Source: Streptomyces uncialis (GTDB taxonomy: Bacteria > Actinomycetota > Actinomycetes > Streptomycetales > Streptomycetaceae). From it: a stretch of 64,000 nucleotides of DNA. The position numbers were made by a program, and so were the translations under genes. Below are positions 11,201-19,023 of the stretch, piece by piece. Each line of letters begins with the position of its first letter. Positions within the stretch are counted from its first letter, which is position 1. Where the stretch lies: positions 879,321 through 943,320 of the forward strand of contig NZ_LFBV01000001.1 in assembly GCF_001905345.1 (NCBI RefSeq), given 5' to 3'. The notes under the pieces are model-generated. The model was not told the origin of the DNA and did not search any database. It worked only from the letters and a program-made list of their open reading frames with translations.

Positions 11201-11375
11201 TGTGCGCGGTGGCTCCTTGGCCGGAGGGGCACGGGACGGTGTTCGTCGTGGACGCCGGGACGGGGTCCGCCACGGTGAGGGTGCGCTGACGCGCCACGGC
11301 CGGACCGTGCGGTTCGGGCGCGGGGTGCGGCTGTCCGGACGCGGGGCGCACGGGCGGCGTGGACGCGGTCATCAT
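8247..11375 (-). CDS. cvnA: Conservon sensor histidine kinase (CvnA)
   Basis: A 1042-residue kinase from ATG 11375, chosen because GAGGAC lies 5 bases upstream; the open frame runs on to 11558 without a ribosome site. There is a disordered Pro/Ser-rich N-terminus of about 200 residues, two membrane helices at about 210-260 (LTLSLAAVAVLAAALW and VVLGGAAAGALLLAFAVAVA), a long charged coiled coil at 275-365 full of RERDR heptads, then dimerisation and HATPase regions with the N-box EILDNAANFS, G-box VEDSGL and GLAVVGRLARKHGL. A Pro/Ala-rich tail of about 450 residues follows the kinase domain. There is no periplasmic sensor of any size. It is the first gene of cvnABCDE. Confidence 0.92.
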   Translation of the reverse strand: MMTASTPPVRPASGQPHPAPEPHGPAVARQRTLTVADPVPASTTNTVPCPSGQGATAHIPLPSGTSPHIAPPRRTAPPARAERGTRPWTGAAGPRLSTPSPAPSAQRVPGIAERPYDTSPPAGPSWAQPTGSFSGSAPGSSTGAPTPPSTAVATKVRSASGSTDPSAVPSASPTSSYAASPSTAPTPVSSPLLTLPRAKAQVTGAAPRALPSVLCGMLTLSLAAVAVLAAALWAPVDTRRVVVLGGAAAGALLLAFAVAVAHRALRATRLLRDQLDAMTGDTGRLLGERARLGEELARERELHTEELRRERDRGTDVLARERDRLDAEMDRERERFTTETVRLTEEAARLAAETDRVTADRAASLAACANAAGRLQALTTDTLAELRRMEDEHADEDVLADLLHIDHRTAQTGRVADSVAVLTGARSGRRWARPIVMESILRGAMGRINAYQRVRVHSTSEIAIVGHAAEGVMHALAEILDNAANFSPPTAEVHVYVEEVPAGVIVSVEDSGLVMSEFQLRRAERAVSGDTSGLGGLSGTRLGLAVVGRLARKHGLTVSFRPSARGGTGVVVMVPRNLLTGLDAVPARHEALPDTFPDDGHPDPGHASDAHPASASAPVHAHGPAQDRTHVHDRVHGQDPASPGPWPSAPAAPSAPVVPADAPVAAPAVPTAPTAGQATPATSPAPTTSATHAAPAGPTAGQATSAAQRSPAVPAEALPATPARTTALTASHPRPELTAPAGAARPAPDRPLAQPAPHPLSFSYAAARTSSDDGVDIESPPSHGGPRASGPAADRSPAHPPLRTRPTTTARATPAGTATETAVGAPYATTQDATRDAARPDHRGDHPADRQDDHRAAPRDQREHREHRTDPAPGGTHSTPHGTPRHGSPQHGSAQYNSPQPTARSTARTTAPLRPERERTAERSDVTGPSPADTASPADPSDTRAPSSPAAPTAAAPLAARPGSLPVRPRGRTLATAEARRFSDVRFTAPRPIGEPVDIKARAARFSSFREAVRATPPAPDPAPQPSAHRVDPHHQEGDLPR

Positions 11376-12548
11376 CGGGTCCTCGGATCGTGTCCTCGGT
11401 GGGCGAGTCCTCGGGCGGCTGTCGTGGTCCGGTGCCGGGCGGGTGCCCGGCGGTCCGGCTCGGGGTGGGTCCTGAGGGCGGTCGGACCCCGGGACATCAG
11501 GCGGTGCTGCGGGAGTTACGGGAGCGGTGAAAGCGACCCTCCGTTCAGGAAGCGCCACTCTCCGCTCAACTTGCCGTCACTATAGGAGAGTTCCTGAACG
11601 TGTTGGGAACATTCAGCCGCCGGATTACGGGACTCCCGCCCACTGAGCTACCGGAGTCGCCGTCGCACAGCTTCCCTTGTGGGGCTCCTGTGCGGTTCAT
11701 GAGGCCAGAGTGTGCTGCGGGTGACGTCCTGGTGGCGATACCTGTACGGGAATTGCTTGAATTGCTCACGAGCCGCGATCACAACGCCCGATTCCTCGTC
11801 AATTCCCGACGGGAGGCAACGGCGCCGTCCAGGGTCCTTCCGGTCCCCCTTCCCGCCCGCTTCCCCGGGTGCTTCTCGTGGCGCTTCCCCCGGCCTTCCC
11901 CCGGCCTTCACCGGCCCTTCCGGGTCCCCTTTCCGGCGGGTGATCCGTGTTCTCCGGCGGCTGCGCGGGGGCTGTGCGGTCCTTGTGCGCGGTCCTTGCG
12001 TGTGGTCCATGTGTCGGCCCACGTGTGTGAGGCGTGGGTCGTGAGGTGTGGGTCGGGTGGGATGGGAGTGCGCGGACGCCTGGTCGTGTGGGCGCCTGGA
12101 TATAAGGGCGCACGGGCGTATGGGGGCGCGGGCGCGGGCGCGGGCGCGTGGGTGGGCGCCGGTGTCGCCGGTGGTCCGGGTGGCAGGTGGTCCGGGTGGG
12201 TGGGATGCGCGGTGGTGGGGGTCGTGCGCGCGGGCGCTCGGGTGCGCGTGGCCGCTGTATGGCCGCTGTATGGCCGCTTCGTTGTCCGCTTGGTGGCCGC
12301 TTGGTGGCCCCTGTCGTCGGCCACGACGTGTCCTCTTGGTGTCCGCCCGGATGTCTCTGCCCGTGAGGTCACCGCGTCATGCCCGATGCCCCGACCACCT
12401 CGTCTACGGCGATCGACGCCCCCGTCCGGACTTCTGCGGGGACCGGACTACGCACATGATCGTTGGCACGTCGTGCCACGCGGGGGAACGGGGTTCGCCG
12501 TCCGGCCCGTTGCCCGGTACCGGAACGGGCCCGGGGGATGCTGGAGGC
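11376..12548. other. 1.17-kb intergenic region, no supported gene
   Basis: Reading frames here are shadows of the neighbour or low-complexity sequence. Near the cvnA side two small palindromes, GTTCCTGAAC (11590-11599) and GTTGGGAAC (11602-11610), lie about 215 bp upstream of cvnA and could be operator half-sites. From 12095 to 12170 the sequence is simple GGGCGC repetition, and at 12250-12310 there are tandem GCCGCTGTATG and CGCTTGGTGGC copies. I see no RNA gene or mobile-element end. Confidence 0.6.
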
Positions 12549-15500
12549 ATGACGGATCAACGTGCCGAGCCCGACGGTCTGCGGACAGCGCTGCGCGCCG
12601 CGGTGGCCGGAGAGGTCGACTTCGGGGCCACCGCCCGCGCCCTCACCACCATGGACGCCTCCAACTACCGCCGGGTGCCGCTCGGCGTGGTGGCGCCGAG
12701 GGACGCGGACGATGTCCTCGCCGCGGTCGCCGTCTGCCGGGAGTACGGCGTCCCGGTGGTCGCCCGGGGCGGCGGCACGTCGATCGCGGGACAGGCCACG
12801 GGCGTCGGCGTGGTCCTCGACTTCACCCGGCACATGAACCGGCTCGTCTCGCTCGACCCGGCAGCCCGGACCGCCACCGTCCAGCCGGGGCTCGTCCTGG
12901 ACCGGCTCCAGGAGGCCGCCGCGCCGCACGGGCTGCGCTTCGGCCCCGACCCGTCGACCCACGGCCGGTGCACGATCGGCGGGATGGTGGGCAACAACTC
13001 CTGCGGGGCGCACTCGGTCGCCTGGGGGACGACCGCCGACAACGTCCGCCACCTCTCGGCCGTGGTCCTCCAGCCCCCCGCCGCCGCGGCCCCGACCACC
13101 GGGTCCTGGCCCGTCACGGGCCCCGGCGCCGAGGGTTCCGGCGGTTCCGGCGTCGTGGGTCCCGTCGGCCCGCCCGGCCCCGGGCCCGCCGCTGGCTCCT
13201 CCCCGGCGTCCCGAACACCCCCCGCGTCCCCCGTCCTCGTCCGACTGGGCCCCGGCTGGACGGGGGCACCCGCCGCGCTCCGTCCGCTGATCGAGTCCCG
13301 GTTGGCGCTGCTCCGCACCGGATACCCCGACCTCCCGCGCCGGATCTCCGGCTACGCGCTGGACGCCCTGCTGCCGGAGAACGGCGCGGACGTCGCCCGC
13401 GCGTTCTGCGGCTCCGAGGGCACGCTCGGACTGCTCACCGAGGCCACCGTCGCACTGGTCGCCCCGCCCCACGCGCGTGCGCTCGCCGTGCTCGGCTACG
13501 CGGACGAGAGCGCGGCGGCCGACGCGGCCCCCGCCCTGCTGCCGCACGACCCGCTCACGGTGGAGGGGATGGCCGCCGACCTCGTGCCCCCACGCGCGCG
13601 GGGTGGGCTGCCCAAGGGCGCCGCCTGGCTGTTCGTGGAGACCGGCGGTGACACCCCCGCCGAGGCCAGGGCGCGTGCCGAGGCCGTCGTCCGGACGGCG
13701 GACCCGGTCGGCGCGCTGGTCGTCACCGACCCGGCGGGCCAGCGCGCGTTGTGGCGGATCAGGGAGGACGCGGCGGGCACGGCGACCCGGATGCCCGACG
13801 GCTCCGAGGCGTGGCCCGGCTGGGAGGACTGCGCGGTGCCGCCCGCCCGGCTGGGCGCGTATCTGCGGGACTTCCGGGCGCTGCTGGCCGCCCACGGGCT
13901 GCGCGGCACCCCGTACGGCCACTTCGGCGAGGGATGCGTCCATGTCCGCGTCGACTTCGACCTGATCACCGCCCCCGGGGTGGCACGCTTCCGGACCTTC
14001 TCCGAGGAACTCGCCGACCTGGTGGTGACCCACGGCGGCTCGCTGTCCGGCGAGCACGGGGACGGCATGGCGCGCGCGGAGCTGCTGCCCAGGATGTACG
14101 GGACGGAACTGGTCGGGCTGTTCGAGCGGGTCAAGGCGGTATGGGACCCGGACGGTGTCCTCAATCCCGGGGTACTGGTGCGGCCGGCACCGCTCGACGC
14201 ACAGCTGCGGTTCGCGGTGCTGCCCCGCGAACCCGTGCCCGTGGAGTTCGGGTACCCGCAGGACGGCGGCGACTTCTCGGCGGCCGTACGCAGATGTGTC
14301 GGCGTCGCGAAGTGCCGCACGGCGGGTCCGGGACCGGACGTGATGTGCCCCTCGTTCCGCGCGACCGGCGAGGAGGAGCACTCCACGCGCGGGCGCGCGC
14401 GCCTGCTGCACGAGATGCTGGCCGGCCAGGCGGGCGCACCCGACGCCGTCGTGACGGACGGCTGGCGGTCCACGGAGGTCCGGGACGCGCTCGACCTGTG
14501 CCTGTCGTGCAAGGGATGCCGTTCCGACTGTCCCGTCGGCGTCGACATGGCCACCTACAAGGCGGAGTTCCTGCACCACCACTACGCGGGCCGGGTCCGC
14601 CCCGCCGCCCACTACGCGATGGGACGGCTCCCGCGCTGGCTCGGCCTGGTGGCGGCCACCCGTACCGCCCCGCTGGTGAACGCCCTCGCGCGCGTGCGCC
14701 CGCTCGCGGCCCTCGCGAAGCGGCTCGGCGGCATCGCCCCGGAACGCGAACTGCCCCGGCTGGCCGCGGAGCCGTTCACCCGCTGGATGGCACGGCGCAC
14801 CCGGGAACGGGGCTCGGGGACACGCATCCTGTCGACCAGCCAGGCCACCGTGCTGTGGCCGGACACGTTCACCGACCATCTGGCCCCGCAGGTCGGCCGC
14901 GCGGCGGTGCGTGTCCTGGAGGACGCGGGGCAGACGGTGCTGCTCCCGCCGTCAGGGGTGTGCTGCGGCCTGACCTATGTTTCGACGGGACAACTCGGGC
15001 TCGCCCGGGCCGTGATGACCCGCACCCTCGACCTGCTCGCCCCCACGATGCTCGGCATCCCGGTCGCCGTCCTGGAACCCAGCTGCGCCGCGACCCTGCG
15101 CACCGATCTCCCGGAGCTGCTCCCGGACGACCCGCGCGCCGCCGAACTCGCCGCCTCGGTCCGTACGTTCGCCGAGACACTGGAGGCCCAGGTGCCCGGC
15201 TGGCGCCCCCCGGTGCTGGACCGGCCCGTCGTGGGGCAGACCCACTGCCACCAGCACGCGGTGCTCGGCGACACCGCCGACCGCCGGATCCGCGAGGCGG
15301 CCGGACTGACCGGGGAACTCAGCTCCGGCTGCTGCGGCCTCGCGGGCAACTTCGGCTTCGAACGCGGTCACTACGACGTGTCGGTGCGCTGCGCCGAGGA
15401 CCAGCTCCTGCCCGCGGTACGGGACGCCGATCCAGACGCCGTCGTCCTCGCCGACGGCTTCTCGTGCCGCACCCAACTCGCCCAGCTCGCCGGGGTACGG

Positions 15501-15563
15501 GGCCGCCACCTCGCGGAGATCCTGGCCGACGCGCTGCCCGAACAGGACACGGACCGGGACTGA
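12549..15563 (+). CDS. Fused FAD-linked oxidase / Fe-S oxidoreductase (glycolate or D-lactate dehydrogenase type)
   Basis: A two-part protein of 1004 residues. The N-terminal half is a vanillyl-alcohol-oxidase-type FAD domain (VARGGGTSIAGQATG near residue 75; GGMVGNNSCGAHS) with the FAD-oxidase C-terminal domain (SLSGEHGDGMARAELLP). The C-terminal half has a ferredoxin-like CLSCKGCRSDCPVG cluster site and two CCG-type modules (CCGLTY and CCGLAGNFGFERGHY) as in GlpC/GlcF. It probably oxidises a 2-hydroxy acid and passes electrons to quinone at the membrane. A Pro/Gly/Ser-rich insert (about 180-230) interrupts the FAD domain. The ATG at 12549 follows a GGAGG only 1 base away, so the start is uncertain. 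Confidence 0.85.
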   Translation: MTDQRAEPDGLRTALRAAVAGEVDFGATARALTTMDASNYRRVPLGVVAPRDADDVLAAVAVCREYGVPVVARGGGTSIAGQATGVGVVLDFTRHMNRLVSLDPAARTATVQPGLVLDRLQEAAAPHGLRFGPDPSTHGRCTIGGMVGNNSCGAHSVAWGTTADNVRHLSAVVLQPPAAAAPTTGSWPVTGPGAEGSGGSGVVGPVGPPGPGPAAGSSPASRTPPASPVLVRLGPGWTGAPAALRPLIESRLALLRTGYPDLPRRISGYALDALLPENGADVARAFCGSEGTLGLLTEATVALVAPPHARALAVLGYADESAAADAAPALLPHDPLTVEGMAADLVPPRARGGLPKGAAWLFVETGGDTPAEARARAEAVVRTADPVGALVVTDPAGQRALWRIREDAAGTATRMPDGSEAWPGWEDCAVPPARLGAYLRDFRALLAAHGLRGTPYGHFGEGCVHVRVDFDLITAPGVARFRTFSEELADLVVTHGGSLSGEHGDGMARAELLPRMYGTELVGLFERVKAVWDPDGVLNPGVLVRPAPLDAQLRFAVLPREPVPVEFGYPQDGGDFSAAVRRCVGVAKCRTAGPGPDVMCPSFRATGEEEHSTRGRARLLHEMLAGQAGAPDAVVTDGWRSTEVRDALDLCLSCKGCRSDCPVGVDMATYKAEFLHHHYAGRVRPAAHYAMGRLPRWLGLVAATRTAPLVNALARVRPLAALAKRLGGIAPERELPRLAAEPFTRWMARRTRERGSGTRILSTSQATVLWPDTFTDHLAPQVGRAAVRVLEDAGQTVLLPPSGVCCGLTYVSTGQLGLARAVMTRTLDLLAPTMLGIPVAVLEPSCAATLRTDLPELLPDDPRAAELAASVRTFAETLEAQVPGWRPPVLDRPVVGQTHCHQHAVLGDTADRRIREAAGLTGELSSGCCGLAGNFGFERGHYDVSVRCAEDQLLPAVRDADPDAVVLADGFSCRTQLAQLAGVRGRHLAEILADALPEQDTDRD

Positions 15564-16256
15564 GGAGGGCGACCGCACCACATGGATCTCCGCCCCGGCT
15601 CCCGCAGCAATTCGAACAGCGGTCAAACAGCGGTCAATGACCTGGGCCCCGGCCTCGGCCGCGCATACGCACAGGCATTTCCCGAACGGGTTTCCCGCGC
15701 GCGTTACTTGCGCGCGGCACCAAGGGCGGTTCGGTACGTCGAGAGCCCCGCGAGTAACGGGGTGCGGTGGGGGCCCTCCGGGAGCACGGCGGGAGTAAGC
15801 GGGGGAGCGCCGAGTGCCGTCGGACACCGCGCGAGTTCCGAACAATTCCCCGGGCCGCCCAGGACGGCTCGACCCGCGCCACGCGATCGACCCGAAGCGC
15901 GGAGTGCGCACCGCCAAGCCCTGTGAATGCAAACGTTTTTGTGTCCCTGCGCCGTCCCGTCCACCGAAGGTATTGAGGACACCGCGAGGGCCAAGATGTC
16001 CTCTGCAACTAGGCATTTCTTTGCGTGAGGAAATGATCACGGGAATGAGGGCACCGTCGCGTGAATGAATGAGGACACCACTCGGCGGCCATGGAAACCG
16101 GTCCCGTGCCGCACCGGCCGCACCCGTTGCCCCTGCCGCACCGTGTCGGTCTGCGTCGGGCCGGACCGGGCCGGACCGGGGTGGGTCGCGGCGCCGATGT
16201 GTGCGGACGGGTGGGTGTCGGGTCAGGGCCTGTTCAGGAACCGGTCAGGGCCCCGG
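15564..16256. other. Intergenic region with GAGGACA/TGTCCTC inverted repeat, no supported gene
   Basis: No open frame here has convincing composition or similarity. An inverted repeat GAGGACA (15975-15981) / TGTCCTC (15997-16003) matches one at 17611-17633 in both arms and in the flanking CCGCG and GA bases. Solo copies of the ATGAGGACACC-type word occur at about 16045 and 16071. The stretch 15905-16040 is less GC-rich than its surroundings and could hold a promoter. Confidence 0.5.
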
Positions 16257-17216
16257 TCAGGGCTCCGCGACAACCTCGTGGGCCAGATCCAGCAGATCGC
16301 GGACACGCGGGTCCGTGACCCCGGCGGGCCAGGCGAGGGTGACCGGGAGGCGTGGCGCGTCGGTCAGCGGCACATAGGCGACGCCCGCGTGCGGATGGAT
16401 ATCGGCGGTGGCCGTCGCGGAGACGCCCACCGCGCGGTCCGCCGCGATCGCCGCCAGCCAGTCGTCCGTGTTGGCGACCGTGACGGTCGAGGTGGGGCGG
16501 ATCGCGGACGGCCAGAGGTCCAGGGTCGTCACCCCGGAGACCGTGTTCAGGGCGATCGTCCGGTCGGCGAGGTCCGCCAGGGCCAGACCGGACCGGCCCG
16601 CCAGCGCGCTGTCCGAGGCGACCGCCGCCACCTGCCCCTCCTCGTACAGCACCGCGGTCTCCAGCCCGGGTGCCGTCACCGGCCCCCGCAGGAACGCCGC
16701 GTCGACCAGTCCCCGGGTGAGCCCCGCCGTCCGGTCGTCGATCCGCAGCAGTTCCAGCGGCACGGACGGGTGCGCCGCGCGCCAGCGCCGCAGCAGCGGG
16801 GTCGTGTACGGCCCGGCCGCCGACCACGGGTGTCCCACCCGCAGCGGACGCGGACTGCCGCGCCCCGCGTCGAGCGCGGCCTCGAACGCCGTCACCGCCG
16901 CCGACGCCCGGTCCCGGAACACCCGCCCGTGCGCGGTCAGCGCCAGATGATGCGTCGACCGGTCCACCAGCCGGACGCCCAGCGCGTCCTCCAGCGCCGC
17001 GAGCGTCCGTGACACGGCGGGCTGGGTGAGCCGCAGCCGCTCCGCCGCGCGCGTGACGCTGCCTTCCTCCGCGATGGCCAGGAAGCAGCGCAGATGCCTG
17101 ATCTCCAGGGTGCGCAGACTTGGAAGGCCGGGATGTCCGGTCCGGCCTGCCGCGCGTTCCGTGCCGCCGGGCCGGTCGTGACGGTCACCGGTACCCCGGC
17201 CGCTGTCAGCGCTCAT
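16257..17216 (-). CDS. LysR-family transcriptional regulator
   Basis: A protein of 319 residues. The winged HTH near residues 35-95 reads LEIRHLRCFLAIAEEGSVTR, AAERLRLTQPAVSRTLAALE, then the typical GVRLVDRST. The C-terminal periplasmic-binding-protein-like effector domain starts near residue 125 (PRPLRVGHPWSAAGPYTTPL). The ATG at 17216 is the last in-frame start before the divergent spacer; the first 30 residues are a Gly/Arg-rich extension not usual for LysR. It faces away from an EamA exporter, so that gene is its likely target; a 12-bp palindrome at 17460 lies between them. The effector is not predictable. Confidence 0.9.
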   Translation of the reverse strand: MSADSGRGTGDRHDRPGGTERAAGRTGHPGLPSLRTLEIRHLRCFLAIAEEGSVTRAAERLRLTQPAVSRTLAALEDALGVRLVDRSTHHLALTAHGRVFRDRASAAVTAFEAALDAGRGSPRPLRVGHPWSAAGPYTTPLLRRWRAAHPSVPLELLRIDDRTAGLTRGLVDAAFLRGPVTAPGLETAVLYEEGQVAAVASDSALAGRSGLALADLADRTIALNTVSGVTTLDLWPSAIRPTSTVTVANTDDWLAAIAADRAVGVSATATADIHPHAGVAYVPLTDAPRLPVTLAWPAGVTDPRVRDLLDLAHEVVAEP

Positions 17217-17298
17217 GTCTGTGAAGCATAAGCCGGGCGGGATCGGCATTTCACGGACACGGACACGGGCCCTACCGTGGGCTGACGGGCCTCCGACG

Positions 17299-17348
17299 CA
17301 CCGGGTCGCACCGGGTCGCACCGGGTCGCACCGGGTCGCACCGGGTCG
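17299..17348. repeat. Five perfect tandem copies of a 10-bp repeat
   Basis: CACCGGGTCG occurs five times head to tail between the LysR gene and the EamA gene, about 85 bp from the LysR start. The 10-bp period is close to one helical turn, so every copy faces the same side of the DNA. It could be a protein-binding array or simple slippage; the sequence alone does not decide. Confidence 0.9.
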
Positions 17349-17459
17349 ACCGGTGGCCCTGGGGTGCGCGTCCGTACGAGCGTGCGCGTCCGTGCACCGC
17401 CGCGGTGGGCGGATCGAAGGGCAGGGGCAGTTGCCCGTCGCGGGCCCCGGGAGTGCAGT

Positions 17460-17471
17460 AAAGTGCACTTT
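17460..17471. promoter_or_regulatory. 12-bp perfect palindrome in the LysR/EamA divergent spacer
   Basis: AAAGTGCACTTT reads the same on both strands and sits in the only locally AT-rich part of the 585-bp spacer. It is a plausible operator for the flanking LysR protein or for autoregulation, but it lacks the classical T-N11-A length. Assignment is by position only. Confidence 0.45.
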
Positions 17472-17540
17472 TAAGGTCAGCACAATGAACTGCGGTGTGG
17501 TGAACTTCGAGGGCGCGGCAGTCGCGGGGTGGACGGCCGT

Positions 17541-17585
17541 GAGGTCGATGCGGCCAATTAGGTCAATGCGGTCAATGAGGTCGCA
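17541..17585. repeat. 9-bp family tandem repeat, 5 units
   Basis: Five adjoining 9-mers: GAGGTCGAT, GCGGCCAAT, TAGGTCAAT, GCGGTCAAT, GAGGTCGCA. The core GGTCAAT/GGCCAAT is the same as in the arrays at 18831, 21786 and 60582. It lies upstream of the EamA gene, outside any coding region. Confidence 0.85.
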
Positions 17586-17610
17586 TCGAGGACATGCGGT
17601 GCGGCCGTAT

Positions 17611-17633
17611 GAGGACACCGCGTCGATGTCCTC
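17611..17633. promoter_or_regulatory. Inverted repeat upstream of the EamA exporter
   Basis: GAGGACA (17611-17617) and TGTCCTC (17627-17633) form a 7-bp inverted repeat around a 9-bp centre, 170 bp before the exporter start. The same arms with similar flanks occur at 15975-16003 on the other side of the LysR gene, so the pair brackets the regulator. It could be a protein-binding site or a remnant of the dispersed ATGAGGACACC repeat. Confidence 0.4.
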
Positions 17634-17801
17634 AAGGTGACCGCGACGCACAGGCGCTCGGCTCCACGGGGTCGTTCCACGGCCCCGCACCCGCACCCGC
17701 ACCCCGCACCGGTACCTCGCTCCGTTCCGCACCACGACCACCCACAACCGCAGACCCAGTCCGGGCCACTGGTCCCGGACGGCCGCCTCGAAAGGACTCC
17801 T

Positions 17802-18833
17802 GTGGACGTTCCGCCCGCTGTCACCGGAACCGCACCCGTCGCCGGGGCCTCCGTCACCCAGCCCGAGGCCGTGGCCGCCCTGCCGGACGGTGGGGCCCGT
17901 GGGGACAACGGTGGGGGCAAGGGCCGATTCGGGGCCATGGGACCTGTCGGGCTGGTGCTCGCGGGCGGGATATCCGTCCAGTTCGGCGGGGCGCTCGCCG
18001 TCACCCTGATGCCTCGCGCCGGCGCCTTCGGCGTGGTCACCCTGCGGCTGGTCGTCGCCGCGTTGATCCTCGTGCTGGTGTGCCGTCCCCGGCTGCGCGG
18101 CCACAGCCGCGCCGACTGGGGCACCGTCGTCGCGTTCGGTGTCGCCCTCGCGGCCATGAACGGCCTCTTCTACCAGTCGGTGGCCCGTATCCCCATGGGC
18201 CCCGCCGTCACCTTGGAGGTACTGGGGCCGCTGGCTCTGTCGGTCATCACCTCACGCCGGCTGGTCAACCTGCTGTGGGCCGGACTCGCGCTCGCCGGTG
18301 TCTTCCTGCTCAGCGGCGGCGGCTTCGACACCCTTGACCCGGCGGGAGTGGCCTACGCCCTCGGGGCGGGCGTCATGTGGGCCGCGTACATCGTCTTCAG
18401 CGCCCGCACCGGCCGCCGCTTCCCGCAGGCCGACGGGCTCGCGCTCGCCATGATCGTCGCGTCCGTGCTGATCCTTCCGTTCGGGATCGTGGAGTCGGGT
18501 GCGAAACTCCTCGACCCGTCCATCCTCGCGCTCGGCGCCGCGATCGCCGTCCTGTCCTCGGTCCTGCCGTACACCCTGGAACTCCTCGCCCTGCGACGGC
18601 TCCCCGCCCCCACGTTCGCCGTCCTCATGAGCCTCGAACCGGCCATCGCCGCGGCCGCCGGGTTCCTCGTGCTCAGCCAGGCGCTGACGCTGTCCCAGGC
18701 GGCGGCCATCTCCCTCGTCATAGTGGCCAGCATGGGCGCGGTACGCACCCAGATCGGCGGCGGCCGCGCGGCTCGCGCGCGGGAGCGGGCCCGGGACCGG
18801 TCCCGGGTGCGCGAGGGCGACGACGCCCATTAG
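17802..18833 (+). CDS. EamA/DMT-family permease (RhtA-like exporter)
   Basis: A protein of 343 residues from a GTG at 17802, selected because AAAGGA lies 5 bases upstream. It has ten predicted membrane segments in two EamA halves, e.g. AMGPVGLVLAGGISVQFGGA, VTLRLVVAALILVLVC, GPLALSVITSR, VLPYTLELLALRRLPAP and AAISLVIVASMGAV. The family exports amino acids or related metabolites. The C-terminus is highly charged (Arg-rich). The stop codon TAG is the first three bases of a 9-bp tandem repeat (TAGGTCAAT) that continues into the intergenic space. A divergent LysR gene probably regulates it. Confidence 0.9.
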   Translation: MDVPPAVTGTAPVAGASVTQPEAVAALPDGGARGDNGGGKGRFGAMGPVGLVLAGGISVQFGGALAVTLMPRAGAFGVVTLRLVVAALILVLVCRPRLRGHSRADWGTVVAFGVALAAMNGLFYQSVARIPMGPAVTLEVLGPLALSVITSRRLVNLLWAGLALAGVFLLSGGGFDTLDPAGVAYALGAGVMWAAYIVFSARTGRRFPQADGLALAMIVASVLILPFGIVESGAKLLDPSILALGAAIAVLSSVLPYTLELLALRRLPAPTFAVLMSLEPAIAAAAGFLVLSQALTLSQAAAISLVIVASMGAVRTQIGGGRAARARERARDRSRVREGDDAH

Positions 18834-18857
18834 GTCAATCAGGTCAATCAGGTCGGC
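18831..18857. repeat. 9-bp family tandem repeat, 3 units, containing the EamA stop codon
   Basis: TAGGTCAAT, CAGGTCAAT, CAGGTCGGC. The TAG of the first unit terminates the upstream exporter gene. The remaining 165 bp up to the epoxide hydrolase start hold no gene. Confidence 0.88.
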
Positions 18858-19023
18858 CGCACCGGTCGCGCCTCCGATCGGCGCACGCGCCCGGGAAGTT
18901 GGCGCGACGGACGGTGTGACGGAGGCGCGCCAATAGGACGGAACCTGACCTGTATGGATCGTACGGTCAGCTCGTGACCCCGAGCCGGAACACAGGTCCC
19001 GGCGCAGCAGGATGCGAGCGCAC

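Noticed and set aside
12048..12548. N-terminal extension of the FAD/Fe-S oxidase frame back to 12048
   Set aside because: The extra 167 residues are Arg/Gly-rich low complexity made from GGGCGC repeats, with no ribosome site; the family start fits ATG 12549.
11600..13651. 683-codon plus-strand frame
   Set aside because: It runs through intergenic repeats and then lies in another frame of the oxidase gene; its composition is that of a shadow frame.
17299..17348. CRISPR-like array
   Set aside because: Units are 10 bp, directly adjoining, without spacers. None of the tandem repeats in the window has a CRISPR repeat-spacer layout, and no cas gene is present.
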